From Oleidesulfovibrio alaskensis DSM 16109 (GTDB lineage Bacteria > Desulfobacterota > Desulfovibrionia > Desulfovibrionales > Desulfovibrionaceae): DNA of 64,000 nucleotides. Each line of letters opens with the position of its first letter. Position 1 is the stretch's first letter. Location: positions 62,001 to 126,000 of the forward strand of contig NZ_KI519494.1 of assembly GCF_000482745.1 (NCBI RefSeq). The letters are read 5' to 3'. Positions 43,295-52,732 of the stretch are shown here, piece by piece. The position numbers and the translations under genes were made by a program. A model generated the notes under the pieces. It was not told the DNA's origin and made no database searches. It saw only the letters and a list, made by a program, of their open reading frames with translations.

Positions 43295-43423
43295 GCCGTA
43301 TTCCCGCGCGTGTTCCGCGCCGTTGATGCCGTAAACTGTGCATTGTGCAAAGTCCTGCGGATGCAGGTTGCCCAGTTTACGACGGAGCGCGCGCTGCGTC
43401 CACCCTGCGGAAAAATAAGACGC

Positions 43424-43448
43424 AAAAAAAGGCCGGAATGTTCCGGTC
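43424..43448 (-). terminator. intrinsic terminator of mutL
   Basis: CCGGAA/TTCCGG hairpin followed by T7 on the minus strand, 22 bases past the mutL stop. Confidence 0.8.
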
Positions 43449-43469
43449 TGCCGGTGCGCCGTCTCCGGC

Positions 43470-45548
43470 TCACCCTGTGCGTTTGAACATTTTTTCCAGA
43501 TCGGCGGGGGTGAAGCGCAGCACCGCGGGCCGCCCGTGGGGGCAGAATTCTCTATCGGGCACTTCAAGCCATTGGGCAATAAGGCCCGCAGCCTCGTCAG
43601 GAGTAAGCCGCTGCCCCGCCTTGATGGCGGAGCGGCACGACATCATCACCCACATATCGGGCAGTCTGCCCTTTCTGTCTGCCAGCACTTCACGCAGAAA
43701 TTCCGTGGCCCCGCGCTGGTCCAGGGTGGACGGTATGCCCCGGATGCGCAGCGAAGGCCCGTGCGTTTCCAGCGCAAACCCCATGGCTGCCAGCTTTTCC
43801 CACACCGAGGCAAGACGTTCCGCTTCTGCGTTATGCAGGGGCATTTCCGCAGGAAAGGCCAGCAGCTGCGTCTGCCCCTGCGTGGCATCGCGGCGGATGC
43901 GTTCGTACAGCACGCGCTCATGCACGGCATGCTGGTCGAGCAGCAGCAGGGTGCTGCCTTTGCGCCTGACAACCAGATACGTGTCCGCAATCTGGCCGAG
44001 ATAGGTGTATTCGCCCACGGTGACACCCCCGTGTGCGGGGTCCGCGGGGGCACCGGCCGGCTGCGGGGTGCTGTGCGGGGCTGCATGGCCGTATTCCGCT
44101 TCCGGCTGTTCCGCAACTGCGGCGTCCGTGTGTCCTGCCGCCCGCGAAGGGCCGCCTGCCATGAAGTCAATGCGCACCCCGTCGTCACGGTGAGGCAGGT
44201 GCGCGTCCGGTGCTTCCGCACTGTCCGTATGCTCCGTGCGGTCTGTTCTGCCGTCGGCAGAGGACGGCTGCGGCATATGACGCAGCGTCACCTCGTCGTC
44301 CTCATGGTCACGCGGCGCTCTGGGTACAATGGGTGCTGCGTCTGCCTCTCCCCAGAATCCCAGCGGACGGGCGGCTGCCCTTGGGGTGGCAGGGCTGTCC
44401 GGTGTCAGACGCAGACCGGCTGCGCCGGAAGCGGCATGTCCGGGTATGTCTGCAACGCCTGCGGTATCCGGACTGTCCGGTGTCCCTGTGGCGCTCAGCT
44501 GCTGCAGGGCGGCTTCAACCGCGCGGCGCACGGCACTGAAGACATGCCGTTCTTCGCGGAAGCGCACTTCGCTTTTGGCGGGATGCACGTTCACATCGAC
44601 CATTTCGGGGGCCAGTTCGATGAACAGCAGCACCTGCGGATACTCGCGCCCCAGCATTCTGCCGGAATAGGCATCGCGCACGGCACGCATGAGCAATTTG
44701 TCGGTAACCGCTCTGCCGTTGACGTAAAACAGCATCTTGTCCGCCCGCGGCTGCGACTGGCGGGGGTCGCCGCACAGTCCGCGTACCTGCACGTCGGGTA
44801 CTGTACCGTCGTGGGCGCGGCTGCACAAAGGCGGTACTTCCACCATTGATTCCGTGATGCTGGGCGGCCACAGCACCGCAAGGCGTTCGCGCCACGTCTG
44901 ACCGGCAGGAAAGCGGAACACCTCGCGCCCGCCGCTGGAAAGTGAAAACCCCGCGTCGGGGCGTGCCAGCGCCAGCCTGCAGAACAGTTCCTGACAGCGT
45001 TTGCTTTCCGTGGCTGTGGTTTTAAGAAATTTAAGCCGTGCCGGAACGTTCATGAACAGGTCGCGCACTTCCACCAGTGTGCCTCTGGACAGCGCTGCCG
45101 GCCCGTGCGAAATGATGCTGCCGTGCCGCACATGGATGCAGCTGGCTTCCGGTGCGGTATCAGCCGCCGTGCGCTGAGCAGGCGCTGAGGTCATGCGGAA
45201 ATCTGATACCGAGGCTATGCTGGGCAGTGCCTCTCCGCGGAAGCCGTAACTGGCTATGCGCATCAGTTCGTCAAACGTGGTGACTTTGCTGGTGGCGTGT
45301 CTGGTCACGGCCAGTTCCAGTTCGGCCGCGTCTATGCCGTCGCCGTCGTCGCGTACGGTTATCAGGCTGCGTCCGCCGTCTTCAATGGCCACTTCCACCG
45401 TGCGTGCACCGGCGTCCAGACTGTTTTCCACCAGTTCCTTGACCACGCTGGAAGGGCGTTCCACCACTTCGCCCGCGGCTATCTGGTTGCGCAGGGCGTC
45501 GGGCAGCAGCTGTATGCGTTTGCGCTGCGGAGTGTTATCTTGCGTCAT
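43470..45548 (-). CDS. mutL: DNA mismatch repair protein MutL with endonuclease motif
   Basis: 692 residues. The GHKL ATPase part has IAAGEVVERPSSVVKELVEN near 22, DDGDGI near 67 and GFRGEALPSIASV near 100. A long Pro/Ala-rich linker (about 350-480) precedes the C-terminal dimerisation and nuclease part with DQHAVHERVLYE (the DQHAxxExxxxE endonuclease motif) and CPHGRPAVLRF. Latent nicking activity is therefore expected, as in bacteria without MutH. mutS is not in the window. Confidence 0.96.
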   Translation of the reverse strand: MTQDNTPQRKRIQLLPDALRNQIAAGEVVERPSSVVKELVENSLDAGARTVEVAIEDGGRSLITVRDDGDGIDAAELELAVTRHATSKVTTFDELMRIASYGFRGEALPSIASVSDFRMTSAPAQRTAADTAPEASCIHVRHGSIISHGPAALSRGTLVEVRDLFMNVPARLKFLKTTATESKRCQELFCRLALARPDAGFSLSSGGREVFRFPAGQTWRERLAVLWPPSITESMVEVPPLCSRAHDGTVPDVQVRGLCGDPRQSQPRADKMLFYVNGRAVTDKLLMRAVRDAYSGRMLGREYPQVLLFIELAPEMVDVNVHPAKSEVRFREERHVFSAVRRAVEAALQQLSATGTPDSPDTAGVADIPGHAASGAAGLRLTPDSPATPRAAARPLGFWGEADAAPIVPRAPRDHEDDEVTLRHMPQPSSADGRTDRTEHTDSAEAPDAHLPHRDDGVRIDFMAGGPSRAAGHTDAAVAEQPEAEYGHAAPHSTPQPAGAPADPAHGGVTVGEYTYLGQIADTYLVVRRKGSTLLLLDQHAVHERVLYERIRRDATQGQTQLLAFPAEMPLHNAEAERLASVWEKLAAMGFALETHGPSLRIRGIPSTLDQRGATEFLREVLADRKGRLPDMWVMMSCRSAIKAGQRLTPDEAAGLIAQWLEVPDREFCPHGRPAVLRFTPADLEKMFKRTG

Positions 45549-45671
45549 GGATATGTGTCCTCATAGTCTCGTGCACTGCCCATCTAGCCATAAACGGGCG
45601 CGCGGGTAAAGTGCGGCGCGTAACGCGGCTGACACGGTGCGCCCGTATGAGAAGCAGAACCGTGAGGGAAT

Positions 45672-46445
45672 ATGAAGCCGGTATTATCATTTTGTGACAT
45701 GAGTTTTTTCTGGCACGGCGGTACGGGGCTGCGCAATGTGGCGCTGGACATTTACGCGGGTGACCATGTGCTGGTTACCGGACCTTCCGGTGCGGGCAAG
45801 TCAACCCTGCTGCGTCTTGCCGCACGTCTGGAGGAGCCCTCATCGGGCTGCATAGCATTGGACGGTCAGCCGCTGGCGCAACTGGATGTGCACGAACTGC
45901 GGCGCAGGGTGGGGTTCATACAGCAGACCCCCGTGGTCGATGAAGGAACGGTGCGCCACAATCTGCTGCTCGCTTTCGGTTTTCGCGCCAATGCCGCGCT
46001 GCGGCGTCCTGATGATGCGGCATTACGGCACTGGCTGGACAGGTTTCTGCTGTCATCCGTGGGGCTGGACGACTCCGCGTCCGTGTTGAGCGTGGGGCAG
46101 CGCCAGCGGCTGTGCATCATCCGCGCCATGCTTGCCGGTCCGCAGATGCTGCTGCTGGACGAGCCCACAAGCGCGCTTGACCCGGAAAGCCGTGGCGTTG
46201 TGGACAGCAGGCTGGCGGCATTGAATGCCGAAGGTGTGACTCTGCTGATGGTGACGCATGCCGAAGGAGCATGCCGCGGGGCAGGCAGGCGCAGGGTGGA
46301 AGTCTGTGGCGGCAGGGTGCGCGAGGTGCCGTCGGCAGAGGTGCCGCGATGTACACAGGCGTCCGGTGCCGCGGGGCCGGATGCCGGAAGCCGTGACCGT
46401 GTTGCCGGAAAATGCACTGCGGACAGCGGGGAGGGAGTGGCATGA
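45672..46445 (+). CDS. ABC transporter ATPase, FetA (YbbL) type
   Basis: 257 residues; Walker A GPSGAGKS near 38, signature LSVGQRQRL near 140, Walker B MLLLDEPTSALD near 162, switch His in MVTHAEG. The last 50 residues are low-complexity and rich in Ala/Gly/Ser. It is coupled (ATGA) to an UPF0014/FetB membrane protein, the pair known in E. coli as an iron exporter that aids oxidative-stress resistance. Confidence 0.85.
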   Translation: MKPVLSFCDMSFFWHGGTGLRNVALDIYAGDHVLVTGPSGAGKSTLLRLAARLEEPSSGCIALDGQPLAQLDVHELRRRVGFIQQTPVVDEGTVRHNLLLAFGFRANAALRRPDDAALRHWLDRFLLSSVGLDDSASVLSVGQRQRLCIIRAMLAGPQMLLLDEPTSALDPESRGVVDSRLAALNAEGVTLLMVTHAEGACRGAGRRRVEVCGGRVREVPSAEVPRCTQASGAAGPDAGSRDRVAGKCTADSGEGVA

Positions 46446-47230
46446 CGTCCGGATACATTGCCATCGAGTGGTGGCAGCTGTGTTTTGCGCTGGGGTTTGT
46501 ATTGCTTTCCGGGGCGGTCTCAGTATGGTACGGCCTGCGTCTTGAGCGCGACCTTGCATGGGGCACTGTGCGCACTTTTGTGCAGCTTATGGCCATGGGA
46601 TATATACTGCGCCTGCTTTTCGGGTTGCAGAACGCTGTGGCGGTATTATGTATATATGTGGTCATGACATGGTTTGCATCGCGAATCGTGCGTGACAGAG
46701 TGGGGGAGACAGGCGTATCCTATTTCGGGCCGACCTTTCTTTCCGCGTCATTCAGTTTCATGCTTGTCACCATGCTTGTGACGGCGGTCATTGTGCAGGC
46801 CAGCCCGTGGTGGGACCCCCGCTATTTCATTCCCATAGGGGGAATGGTGGCAGGCAATTCCATGAACGCGCTTGCCATTTCGCTGGACAGGCTGTTCACG
46901 GAACTGCGCCTGCGACGCAGTGAAGTTGAAATGCGCCTTTGTCTGGGCGCCGATTACGAAGAAGCGAGCCGCGATATTTTCCGGGACGCGCTGAAGTCCG
47001 GCATGGTGCCTTCCATCAATTCCATGATGGGCGTGGGCATAGTTTCGCTGCCGGGCATGATGACCGGTCAGATTCTGGCTGGTGCCGATCCCGCGGAAGC
47101 TGTGCGCTACCAGATTGTGGTCATGCTGATGATAGTGGCGGCAACGGCGCTCAGCAGCTTTCTGGTGCTGCGGCTGGTGCGCAGGCGCTGCTTCGGTACA
47201 GGACACCGTCTGCTGGTTCGTTACAGATGA
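46442..47230 (+). CDS. FetB (YbbM)/UPF0014-family permease
   Basis: 262 residues, about seven membrane helices. Family marks: LERDLAWGTVRTFVQLMAMGYIL near 34 (here split), GMVAGNSMNALAISLDRL near 136, LCLGADYEEASRDIFRDALK near 160 and MVPSINSMMGVGIVSLPGMM near 183. ATG 46442 overlaps the stop of the ATPase gene. A role in metal (iron) export is inferred from the FetAB pair. Confidence 0.88.
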   Translation: MTSGYIAIEWWQLCFALGFVLLSGAVSVWYGLRLERDLAWGTVRTFVQLMAMGYILRLLFGLQNAVAVLCIYVVMTWFASRIVRDRVGETGVSYFGPTFLSASFSFMLVTMLVTAVIVQASPWWDPRYFIPIGGMVAGNSMNALAISLDRLFTELRLRRSEVEMRLCLGADYEEASRDIFRDALKSGMVPSINSMMGVGIVSLPGMMTGQILAGADPAEAVRYQIVVMLMIVAATALSSFLVLRLVRRRCFGTGHRLLVRYR

Positions 47231-47260
47231 GCGGCAGTACAACATAAAAGGGGATCAGTT

Positions 47261-47572
47261 TTGATACACGACATCGAAGCGCTGTTCCGGCGCGGCGTAT
47301 TGTCGGAACGGCTGTTTGCCGGGGGCTTTGACCCCGAGCTGCTGTTTGTGGAATGCCACAAATGCAGCAGGCCGATTTTCTGGGAAAAGGGAAGAACAAC
47401 CCATATTCTGCAGGATGCGGGCATTTCTGTGCGCGATCTTGATGAACGCTGTATGATAATGTCGCACGGCTGCCCCCAGTGCAGCCCCGAAGAAACCGAG
47501 TTTGAGCTGCAGGTGGTGCGTCTTGCGCCTGAGGGGGAACCTTCGCTGCCTGATGTTTTCGGCACGGCGTAA
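47261..47572 (+). CDS. small CxxC/CxxC protein, unknown function
   Basis: 103 residues starting at TTG 47261 (AAAAGGGG 7 bases upstream). Two pairs, CHKC near 33 and CPQC near 71, fit a zinc ribbon or rubredoxin-like knuckle. I do not recognise the family. It lies 30 bases after the permease gene and ahead of a strong terminator, so it belongs to the metal-export operon and could be a metal-binding accessory (inference). Confidence 0.75.
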   Translation: MIHDIEALFRRGVLSERLFAGGFDPELLFVECHKCSRPIFWEKGRTTHILQDAGISVRDLDERCMIMSHGCPQCSPEETEFELQVVRLAPEGEPSLPDVFGTA

Positions 47573-47597
47573 AGGCAACCTGTGCAGAAAAGCAGAA

Positions 47598-47629
47598 AAG
47601 GGCCGTGATCGCATGCGATCACGGCCCTT
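47598..47629. terminator. bidirectional intrinsic terminator
   Basis: Perfect 32-base palindrome between the convergent fetAB-like operon and purE, flanked by T-rich sequence on the minus side. Confidence 0.85.
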
Positions 47630-47651
47630 GCTTTCGGTCTGAGGACAGGGA

Positions 47652-48158
47652 TTATCTGCCCTGTGCCATACGGCGTTCCAGATCTTCTCCGGCGCGTATC
47701 ACCTCGGCGGTGAACTCCTTGCGTGCCGCGGCAAGGCGCTGTGCCAGTTCCGGGTCGTTCAGGGCGATTATCTGCGCGGCAAACCAGCCTGCGTTTTTGG
47801 CGCCTGCCTTGTCCAGTGCCACGGTGCCCACCGGATATCCGGGAGGCATCTGCACCGTTGCCAGCAGCGCATCCATGCCGCCCAGTTTTGAGGCGGTGAC
47901 AGGTACCCCGATGACAGGGCGCAGAGTGCGTGCGGCCACGGCGCCCGCCAGATGGGCGGCCATGCCTGCGGCACAGATAAAGACCTGACAGCCGTCTTTT
48001 TCCAGCGTATCCACCAGCGATTCCGTGCGTTCAGGGGTACGGTGCGCGGAACTGACAGTAAACAGATAGCTGATGCCCAGCTTGTCCAGCACCTCGGTGC
48101 AGGGGCGCAGGGTTTCCTCGTCAGAGATGCTTCCGATGAAAATGCCGACCTGAGGCAT
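47652..48158 (-). CDS. purE: N5-carboxyaminoimidazole ribonucleotide mutase
   Basis: Purine synthesis step from N5-CAIR to CAIR. 168 residues; IFIGSISDEETLRPC near 6, VSSAHRTPERT near 39 with the catalytic His, CAAGMAAHLAGAVAARTLRPVIGVPV (here in parts) and GVPVTASKLGGMDALLATVQMP. ATG 48158 with GGAG upstream. It is 94 bases downstream of purD in the same direction; a GC-rich hairpin without T-run (48194-48215) lies between them. Confidence 0.95.
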   Translation of the reverse strand: MPQVGIFIGSISDEETLRPCTEVLDKLGISYLFTVSSAHRTPERTESLVDTLEKDGCQVFICAAGMAAHLAGAVAARTLRPVIGVPVTASKLGGMDALLATVQMPPGYPVGTVALDKAGAKNAGWFAAQIIALNDPELAQRLAAARKEFTAEVIRAGEDLERRMAQGR

Positions 48159-48252
48159 TGTCTACTCCATACAGGTTGATGGTGGATATCAGAGCGGGCC
48201 GCACAGGCGGCCCGCAGTCCCGGTTGCGGAGCTGTGCCCCGCTGAAGATGTA

Positions 48253-49524
48253 TTACGCCCGTGAGAGGCCTTTGTTGCCTATATCACGACGGTAGTAGCT
48301 TTTTTCCATGCGTACGCGGTCTGCGGCGGCATAGGCTTTTTGCTGCGCCTGAGCCAGCGTGTCGCCCAGCGCGGTGACGCACAGCACACGTCCCCCGCGG
48401 GAGACCGTTTTGCCGTCTTTCAGGCTGGTGCCCGCCTGAAACACTTTGGCACCGTCTGCTTCTGCTTCTTCTATGCCGCTGATTTCCATGCCCGAATCAT
48501 AGCTGCCCGGATACCCCTGTGCCGCGATGACCACTCCAAGCGCTGTCCGGGGATTGTATGTCACGGGCACGCTGTCCAGTCTGCCTGTGGCGGCAGCCAT
48601 CATGATGGCTGCAAGATCGCCGTCCAGCCTCATGAGCAGCGGCTGGCATTCCGGATCGCCGAAGCGGACATTATACTCCAGCACATAAGGTCCGTCCGCG
48701 GTCATCATGAGTCCGGCGTACAGCACGCCGCAGAAAGGTGTATCTTTGGCGGCCAGCGTGCGTACGATGGGGCGTATGACCAGTTCGGTCATCTCGTCCC
48801 AGCGGTCTGCGGGCAGGACCGGTGCGGGGCTGTATGCGCCCATGCCGCCGGTGTTGGGACCGGTGTCGCCCTCGCCCACGGCTTTGTGGTCCTGCGCCGA
48901 AGGCAGGGGCACTATGGTTTCGCCGTCCACCAGCGCGAGAAACGATGCTTCCTCTCCGGCCAGTGCGGCTTCCACCACCACATGGGCTCCGGCGCTGCCG
49001 TAGATTTTTTTGACCATGATGTCATCAAGGGCTTCGATGGCTTCTTCCGTGGTGCGGGCCACCACAACACCTTTGCCCGCGGCCAGCCCGTCGGCTTTTA
49101 CCACGATGGGCGCGCCATGACGCAGCACATAGTCACGGGCTTCGTAAAAATCGTCAAACACGCCGAAGTCGGCAGTGGGTACGCCTGCTTCGCGCATGAT
49201 GTGCTTGGCAAAGGCCTTGCTGCCTTCGAGCTGGGCGGAAAAAGCGTTGGGGCCGAAGCAGGCGATGCCTGCGGCGGCAAGGGAATCCTTGATGCCGAGA
49301 ACAAGGGGGAGTTCGGGCCCGGGTACCACAAGGTCTATGCTGTGTTCGCGGGCAAAGGCCACGATGGCAGGCAGATCGTCTTCGGCGATGGGCACGTTTG
49401 TGCCTTCAAGGGCGGTACCGCCGTTACCTGGGGCGATGAACAGCTCGTCGACGAGCGGACTTTGGCGCAGCTTCCATGCGAGGGCATGTTCGCGTCCGCC
49501 GGAGCCGACAATCAGGATCTTCAC
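48253..49524 (-). CDS. purD: phosphoribosylamine-glycine ligase
   Basis: ATP-grasp enzyme of purine synthesis. 423 residues from GTG 49524, with GGAGG upstream. KILIVGSGGREHALAWKL at the N terminus, VVPGPELPLVLGI near 70, PIVVKADGLAAGKGVVVA near 135, TGGMGAYSPAP near 220 and EYNVRFGDPECQ near 285. Divergent from the CoA ligase. Confidence 0.96.
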   Translation of the reverse strand: MKILIVGSGGREHALAWKLRQSPLVDELFIAPGNGGTALEGTNVPIAEDDLPAIVAFAREHSIDLVVPGPELPLVLGIKDSLAAAGIACFGPNAFSAQLEGSKAFAKHIMREAGVPTADFGVFDDFYEARDYVLRHGAPIVVKADGLAAGKGVVVARTTEEAIEALDDIMVKKIYGSAGAHVVVEAALAGEEASFLALVDGETIVPLPSAQDHKAVGEGDTGPNTGGMGAYSPAPVLPADRWDEMTELVIRPIVRTLAAKDTPFCGVLYAGLMMTADGPYVLEYNVRFGDPECQPLLMRLDGDLAAIMMAAATGRLDSVPVTYNPRTALGVVIAAQGYPGSYDSGMEISGIEEAEADGAKVFQAGTSLKDGKTVSRGGRVLCVTALGDTLAQAQQKAYAAADRVRMEKSYYRRDIGNKGLSRA

Positions 49525-49703
49525 GGGTGGGCCTCCGGATGTCTGTGGCAGGGGCGGTGTGGCCGGGGTTTTCCCCCGCCGTGTTTCGTGTTAGCACGGT
49601 CAGGCCCCGTAGGGGCGCTTTTCGTGGGCACTAGGTACAGTTTTTTCGGCCTGCGGGCAAGCAGGGTATATGTTCCTTTTTCCGACGCTCAGGGAGTCTA
49701 GCC

Positions 49704-51005
49704 ATGTCCCGTTACCGCTTTTTGCCTGATCTTTCAGATGATGCTTTTGCAGCTGTGCAGCTTTCGGGGTTGCAGTGGACCGTTGAGCATGCCTTGCGCA
49801 ACAGCCCGTTTTATCGTGGAGTTCTGACTGCTGCCGGTGTGCAGTCCGGCGACATACGGTCGCTGGACGATCTGCGCCGGCTGCCTTTTACCACCGTGGC
49901 AGACCTGCGCGAAGGCTATCCGCTGCCGCTGCTCAGCGTGCCGGAAAAAGATGTGGTGCGTATCCACGCTTCTTCGGGAACCACGGGCAAGCGCAAGATT
50001 CTGGCCTATACAGCCACCGATGTGGAAAATTTCAAACTGATGATGGCCCGTTGCTACGAGCTTGCCGGTCTGTCTGTGGAAGACAGGGTGCAGATAGCCG
50101 TGGGGTACGGGCTGTGGACGGCCGGTGCGGGGTTTCAGCTGGGGTGCGAACATTTCGGGGCCATGGCCGTGCCTGTGGGGCCTGGTAATCTGGAAATGCA
50201 GCTGCAGCTGCTGACTGATGTGGGCGTGACGTGCCTGTGTTCCACTGCGTCCATGGCTCTGCTGATGAGTGAAGAAGTGGAGCGCCACGGGCTGCTGGAC
50301 AGGGTGCGGCTGAAAAAGGTCATATTCGGCGCCGAAGCGCACAGCCCCAAGATGCGCAAAGCCTTTGAGGAACGGCTGGGGCTGGAAGACAGCTTTGACA
50401 TTGCCGGTATGACCGAGATGTACGGTCCCGGCACCGGGCTTGAGTGCCGCGTCCATGACGGCATCCACTACTGGGCAGACATGTTCATCATAGAAGTGCT
50501 GGACCCTGTGACGCTGGAACCGGTGGCCCCCGGCGAGGTGGGCGAGATGGTTGTCACATCGCTGCGCAAAGAGGCGGCGCCTCTTATCCGCTACCGCACC
50601 CGCGACCTTACACGCATGTTGCCCGGCAGATGCAGCTGCGGTCTGGACTGCCCGCGGCATGACCATATTCTGGGCCGTTCCGACGACATGATTATTTTCC
50701 GCGGGGTGAATATTTATCCGGGGCAGATAGCCGACGTGCTGCAGCAGCATGCGGAACTGGGGGCGGAGTATCAGCTGACGCTGACCCGCCGCGACGGCAG
50801 GGACGCCATGCAGCTGCGGGTTGAACGTGCGCAGGATGCCCCCGGGCTGGGCAGTGAAGGTGAAGCTGCGCTGGTGCGCAGCGTGGCGGACGAGCTGCAC
50901 CGCAAGCTTATGGCCCGCTGCGGTGTGGAACTGGCAGCCCACGGCGAGCTGCCTCGTTCCTTTGCCAAATCTAAGCGGGTGGTGGACTTGCGCGAACAGG
51001 AATAG
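49704..51005 (+). CDS. phenylacetate-CoA ligase family protein
   Basis: AMP-forming acyl-CoA ligase of PaaK type, 433 residues. P-loop IHASSGTTGKRKI near 91, GYGLWTAGAGFQLG near 135, TEMYGPGTG near 239, LIRYRTRDLTR near 296 and LGRSDDMIIFRGVNIYPGQI near 326. In sulfate reducers such genes often accompany indolepyruvate oxidoreductase and aromatic amino-acid breakdown, but iorAB is absent here, so the substrate is open. Confidence 0.9.
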   Translation: MSRYRFLPDLSDDAFAAVQLSGLQWTVEHALRNSPFYRGVLTAAGVQSGDIRSLDDLRRLPFTTVADLREGYPLPLLSVPEKDVVRIHASSGTTGKRKILAYTATDVENFKLMMARCYELAGLSVEDRVQIAVGYGLWTAGAGFQLGCEHFGAMAVPVGPGNLEMQLQLLTDVGVTCLCSTASMALLMSEEVERHGLLDRVRLKKVIFGAEAHSPKMRKAFEERLGLEDSFDIAGMTEMYGPGTGLECRVHDGIHYWADMFIIEVLDPVTLEPVAPGEVGEMVVTSLRKEAAPLIRYRTRDLTRMLPGRCSCGLDCPRHDHILGRSDDMIIFRGVNIYPGQIADVLQQHAELGAEYQLTLTRRDGRDAMQLRVERAQDAPGLGSEGEAALVRSVADELHRKLMARCGVELAAHGELPRSFAKSKRVVDLREQE

Positions 51006-51186
51006 TAAGTAGTGCGTAACTGACATTTTTCTGCCGCGAGATGGGGGTCGGACGGCAGACTCTGCCGCTGCGTGTGCTGCGGCGGGGTGTTTTCCTTGGT
51101 GTGGACGTGCGGGAGTCTGCCGGCAGCGTCGCTGAAAAAGCGTGTGCTGCGGTGCGTCCTGCTTGTGCGGAAGGAGGACGTCGACC

Positions 51187-52425
51187 GTGTACAGAAAAAT
51201 CAAGGCGCAGGACCTGCGTCCCGGTATGTATGTGGTGGATGTGGGGCTTTCATGGCTTGAAAACCCGTATCTGTATATGACGGAAGGTGTGCTGGCCGAT
51301 GAAGAGGCCGTCGGGCGCGTTTTGTCTGAAGGATACGAAGAGGCCGTCATTGACCTGCGCCGCTGTCTTGAAGGATCTGTGCCGGATGATCTGGCAGAAC
51401 TGGAACCGCTGACCGATGCCGAGCATGTTTCGCGCGCTGTCAGCGCAACGGCGGACAGTCCAGTTTCCGCAGTGGCGCAGCGGGTGCCTGTGGCGCAGGA
51501 GATGCTTGCCGCCAAAGCCATTTATTCGGAAAGCATCACCTTTGTGCGGGGCTTTATGGAGGGCGCGCGCGAAGGCAGACCTGTTGATCTGAAAGCGGCT
51601 GAACCGCTGGTCGAAGACATTATTCAGTCTGTAAGCCGCAATGCCGGCGCGCTTATCGGGTTCGCCAAGCTGCGTGCCTATGACCTGTACACCTACACGC
51701 ACAGTCTCAATGTTTCGCTGCTTGCCGTGGCTTTCGGCAAGTACCTCGGCCTTGATACCGTAGCCCTGCGACAGATTGGTCTCGCGGGGCTTTTTCATGA
51801 TCTGGGCAAGGCGCTTATTCCCGATTTCATACTCAACTGCCCGGGCAGACTCACGCCGGAAGAGTTTTCGGTCATGAAGCGGCACCCTGTGCTGGGCAGG
51901 GATGTACTGCCCGGCGGAGGCCGGATTCCCGACATGGTGCTGGAGGGCATGCTGCAGCACCACGAGAAATTTAACGGTACGGGGTATCCTGCCGGTCTGA
52001 AAGGTGATGCCATAAGCGAGGCAGGCAGGATTATCGCCGTGGTGGATGTGTATGACGCCCTGACAAGCAAGCGTCCCTACAAGAATGCCATGCTGCCCAA
52101 CAAGGCGCTTTCCATTCTGTACAGCATGGCCGGTGAAGAGTTTTATCCGGGGTATGTCGAACACTTCATCAAGTGCATCGGTATTTATCCCGTGGGCCAG
52201 ATTGTCCGCCTGAATACGGGGCAGGTGGGGGTTGTATCCGCCACGGACCCTGCGGTGCCGCTGCGTCCGGAAGTTATTGTGGTGCGCGACCCGCTGGGCA
52301 GACCGGCCCCGCCGCGTCTTATCCGGCTGGCGGATGTCATCTCTGTTTCTGTTACGGAAACGCTGGAGGCCGCACATGCGGGCATTGATGCGGCAAGGGT
52401 TCTGCAGGACGGGGCGGCATCCTGA
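51187..52425 (+). CDS. HD-GYP domain protein (predicted c-di-GMP phosphodiesterase)
   Basis: 412 residues from GTG 51187, preceded by AAGGAGG. The N-terminal 1-60 resembles DUF3391 (IKAQDLRPGMYVVDVGLSW). The HD-GYP domain spans about 165-345, with HSLNVSLLAVAFGKYLGL, the metal motif LFHDLGKALIPDFIL, HHEKFNGTGYPAGLKG and the accessory AVVDVYDALTSKRPYKNA. All catalytic residues are present. No receiver or membrane segment is visible, so the N-terminal domain probably carries the signal input. Confidence 0.92.
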   Translation: MYRKIKAQDLRPGMYVVDVGLSWLENPYLYMTEGVLADEEAVGRVLSEGYEEAVIDLRRCLEGSVPDDLAELEPLTDAEHVSRAVSATADSPVSAVAQRVPVAQEMLAAKAIYSESITFVRGFMEGAREGRPVDLKAAEPLVEDIIQSVSRNAGALIGFAKLRAYDLYTYTHSLNVSLLAVAFGKYLGLDTVALRQIGLAGLFHDLGKALIPDFILNCPGRLTPEEFSVMKRHPVLGRDVLPGGGRIPDMVLEGMLQHHEKFNGTGYPAGLKGDAISEAGRIIAVVDVYDALTSKRPYKNAMLPNKALSILYSMAGEEFYPGYVEHFIKCIGIYPVGQIVRLNTGQVGVVSATDPAVPLRPEVIVVRDPLGRPAPPRLIRLADVISVSVTETLEAAHAGIDAARVLQDGAAS

Positions 52426-52683
52426 AAACCGCAGGCATGGCGGACCGGCATAATGAATCTGCACCGCTCTGCAGGTGGCGGCAGCGCAGCATGGCAGACC
52501 CTGAAACTGCGTGACGGCGCGGGCGGGAGTGCTTTGTGTCCGGCGGAGCCTGAGCGGCCCTGCGGCGGAAGGCAGTCACCGTAATGCTCCGGTGCGGGGC
52601 GGGATGTTCCGGAAGATGACGGCTGCCAGCTGCAGGTGCGCCGTGCAGGGGGGCGGGCAGAACTGGTTTTTTGGAAGTGAAAG

Positions 52684-52725
52684 CGCCCCGCTGCGGCTGA
52701 TGCCGCGGCGGGGCGTTTTATTTTT
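52684..52725 (+). terminator. intrinsic terminator after the HD-GYP gene
   Basis: 14-bp GC-rich stem (52684-52697 with 52702-52715, one T-G pair), then TTTTATTTTT. The rest of the 307-base gap from 52426 holds nothing recognisable. Confidence 0.9.
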
Positions 52726-52732
52726 CCGGCGG

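Noticed and set aside
47598..47629. 32-base perfect palindrome read as an operator
   Set aside because: Its position between convergent genes and T-rich flank make a bidirectional terminator the simpler reading.
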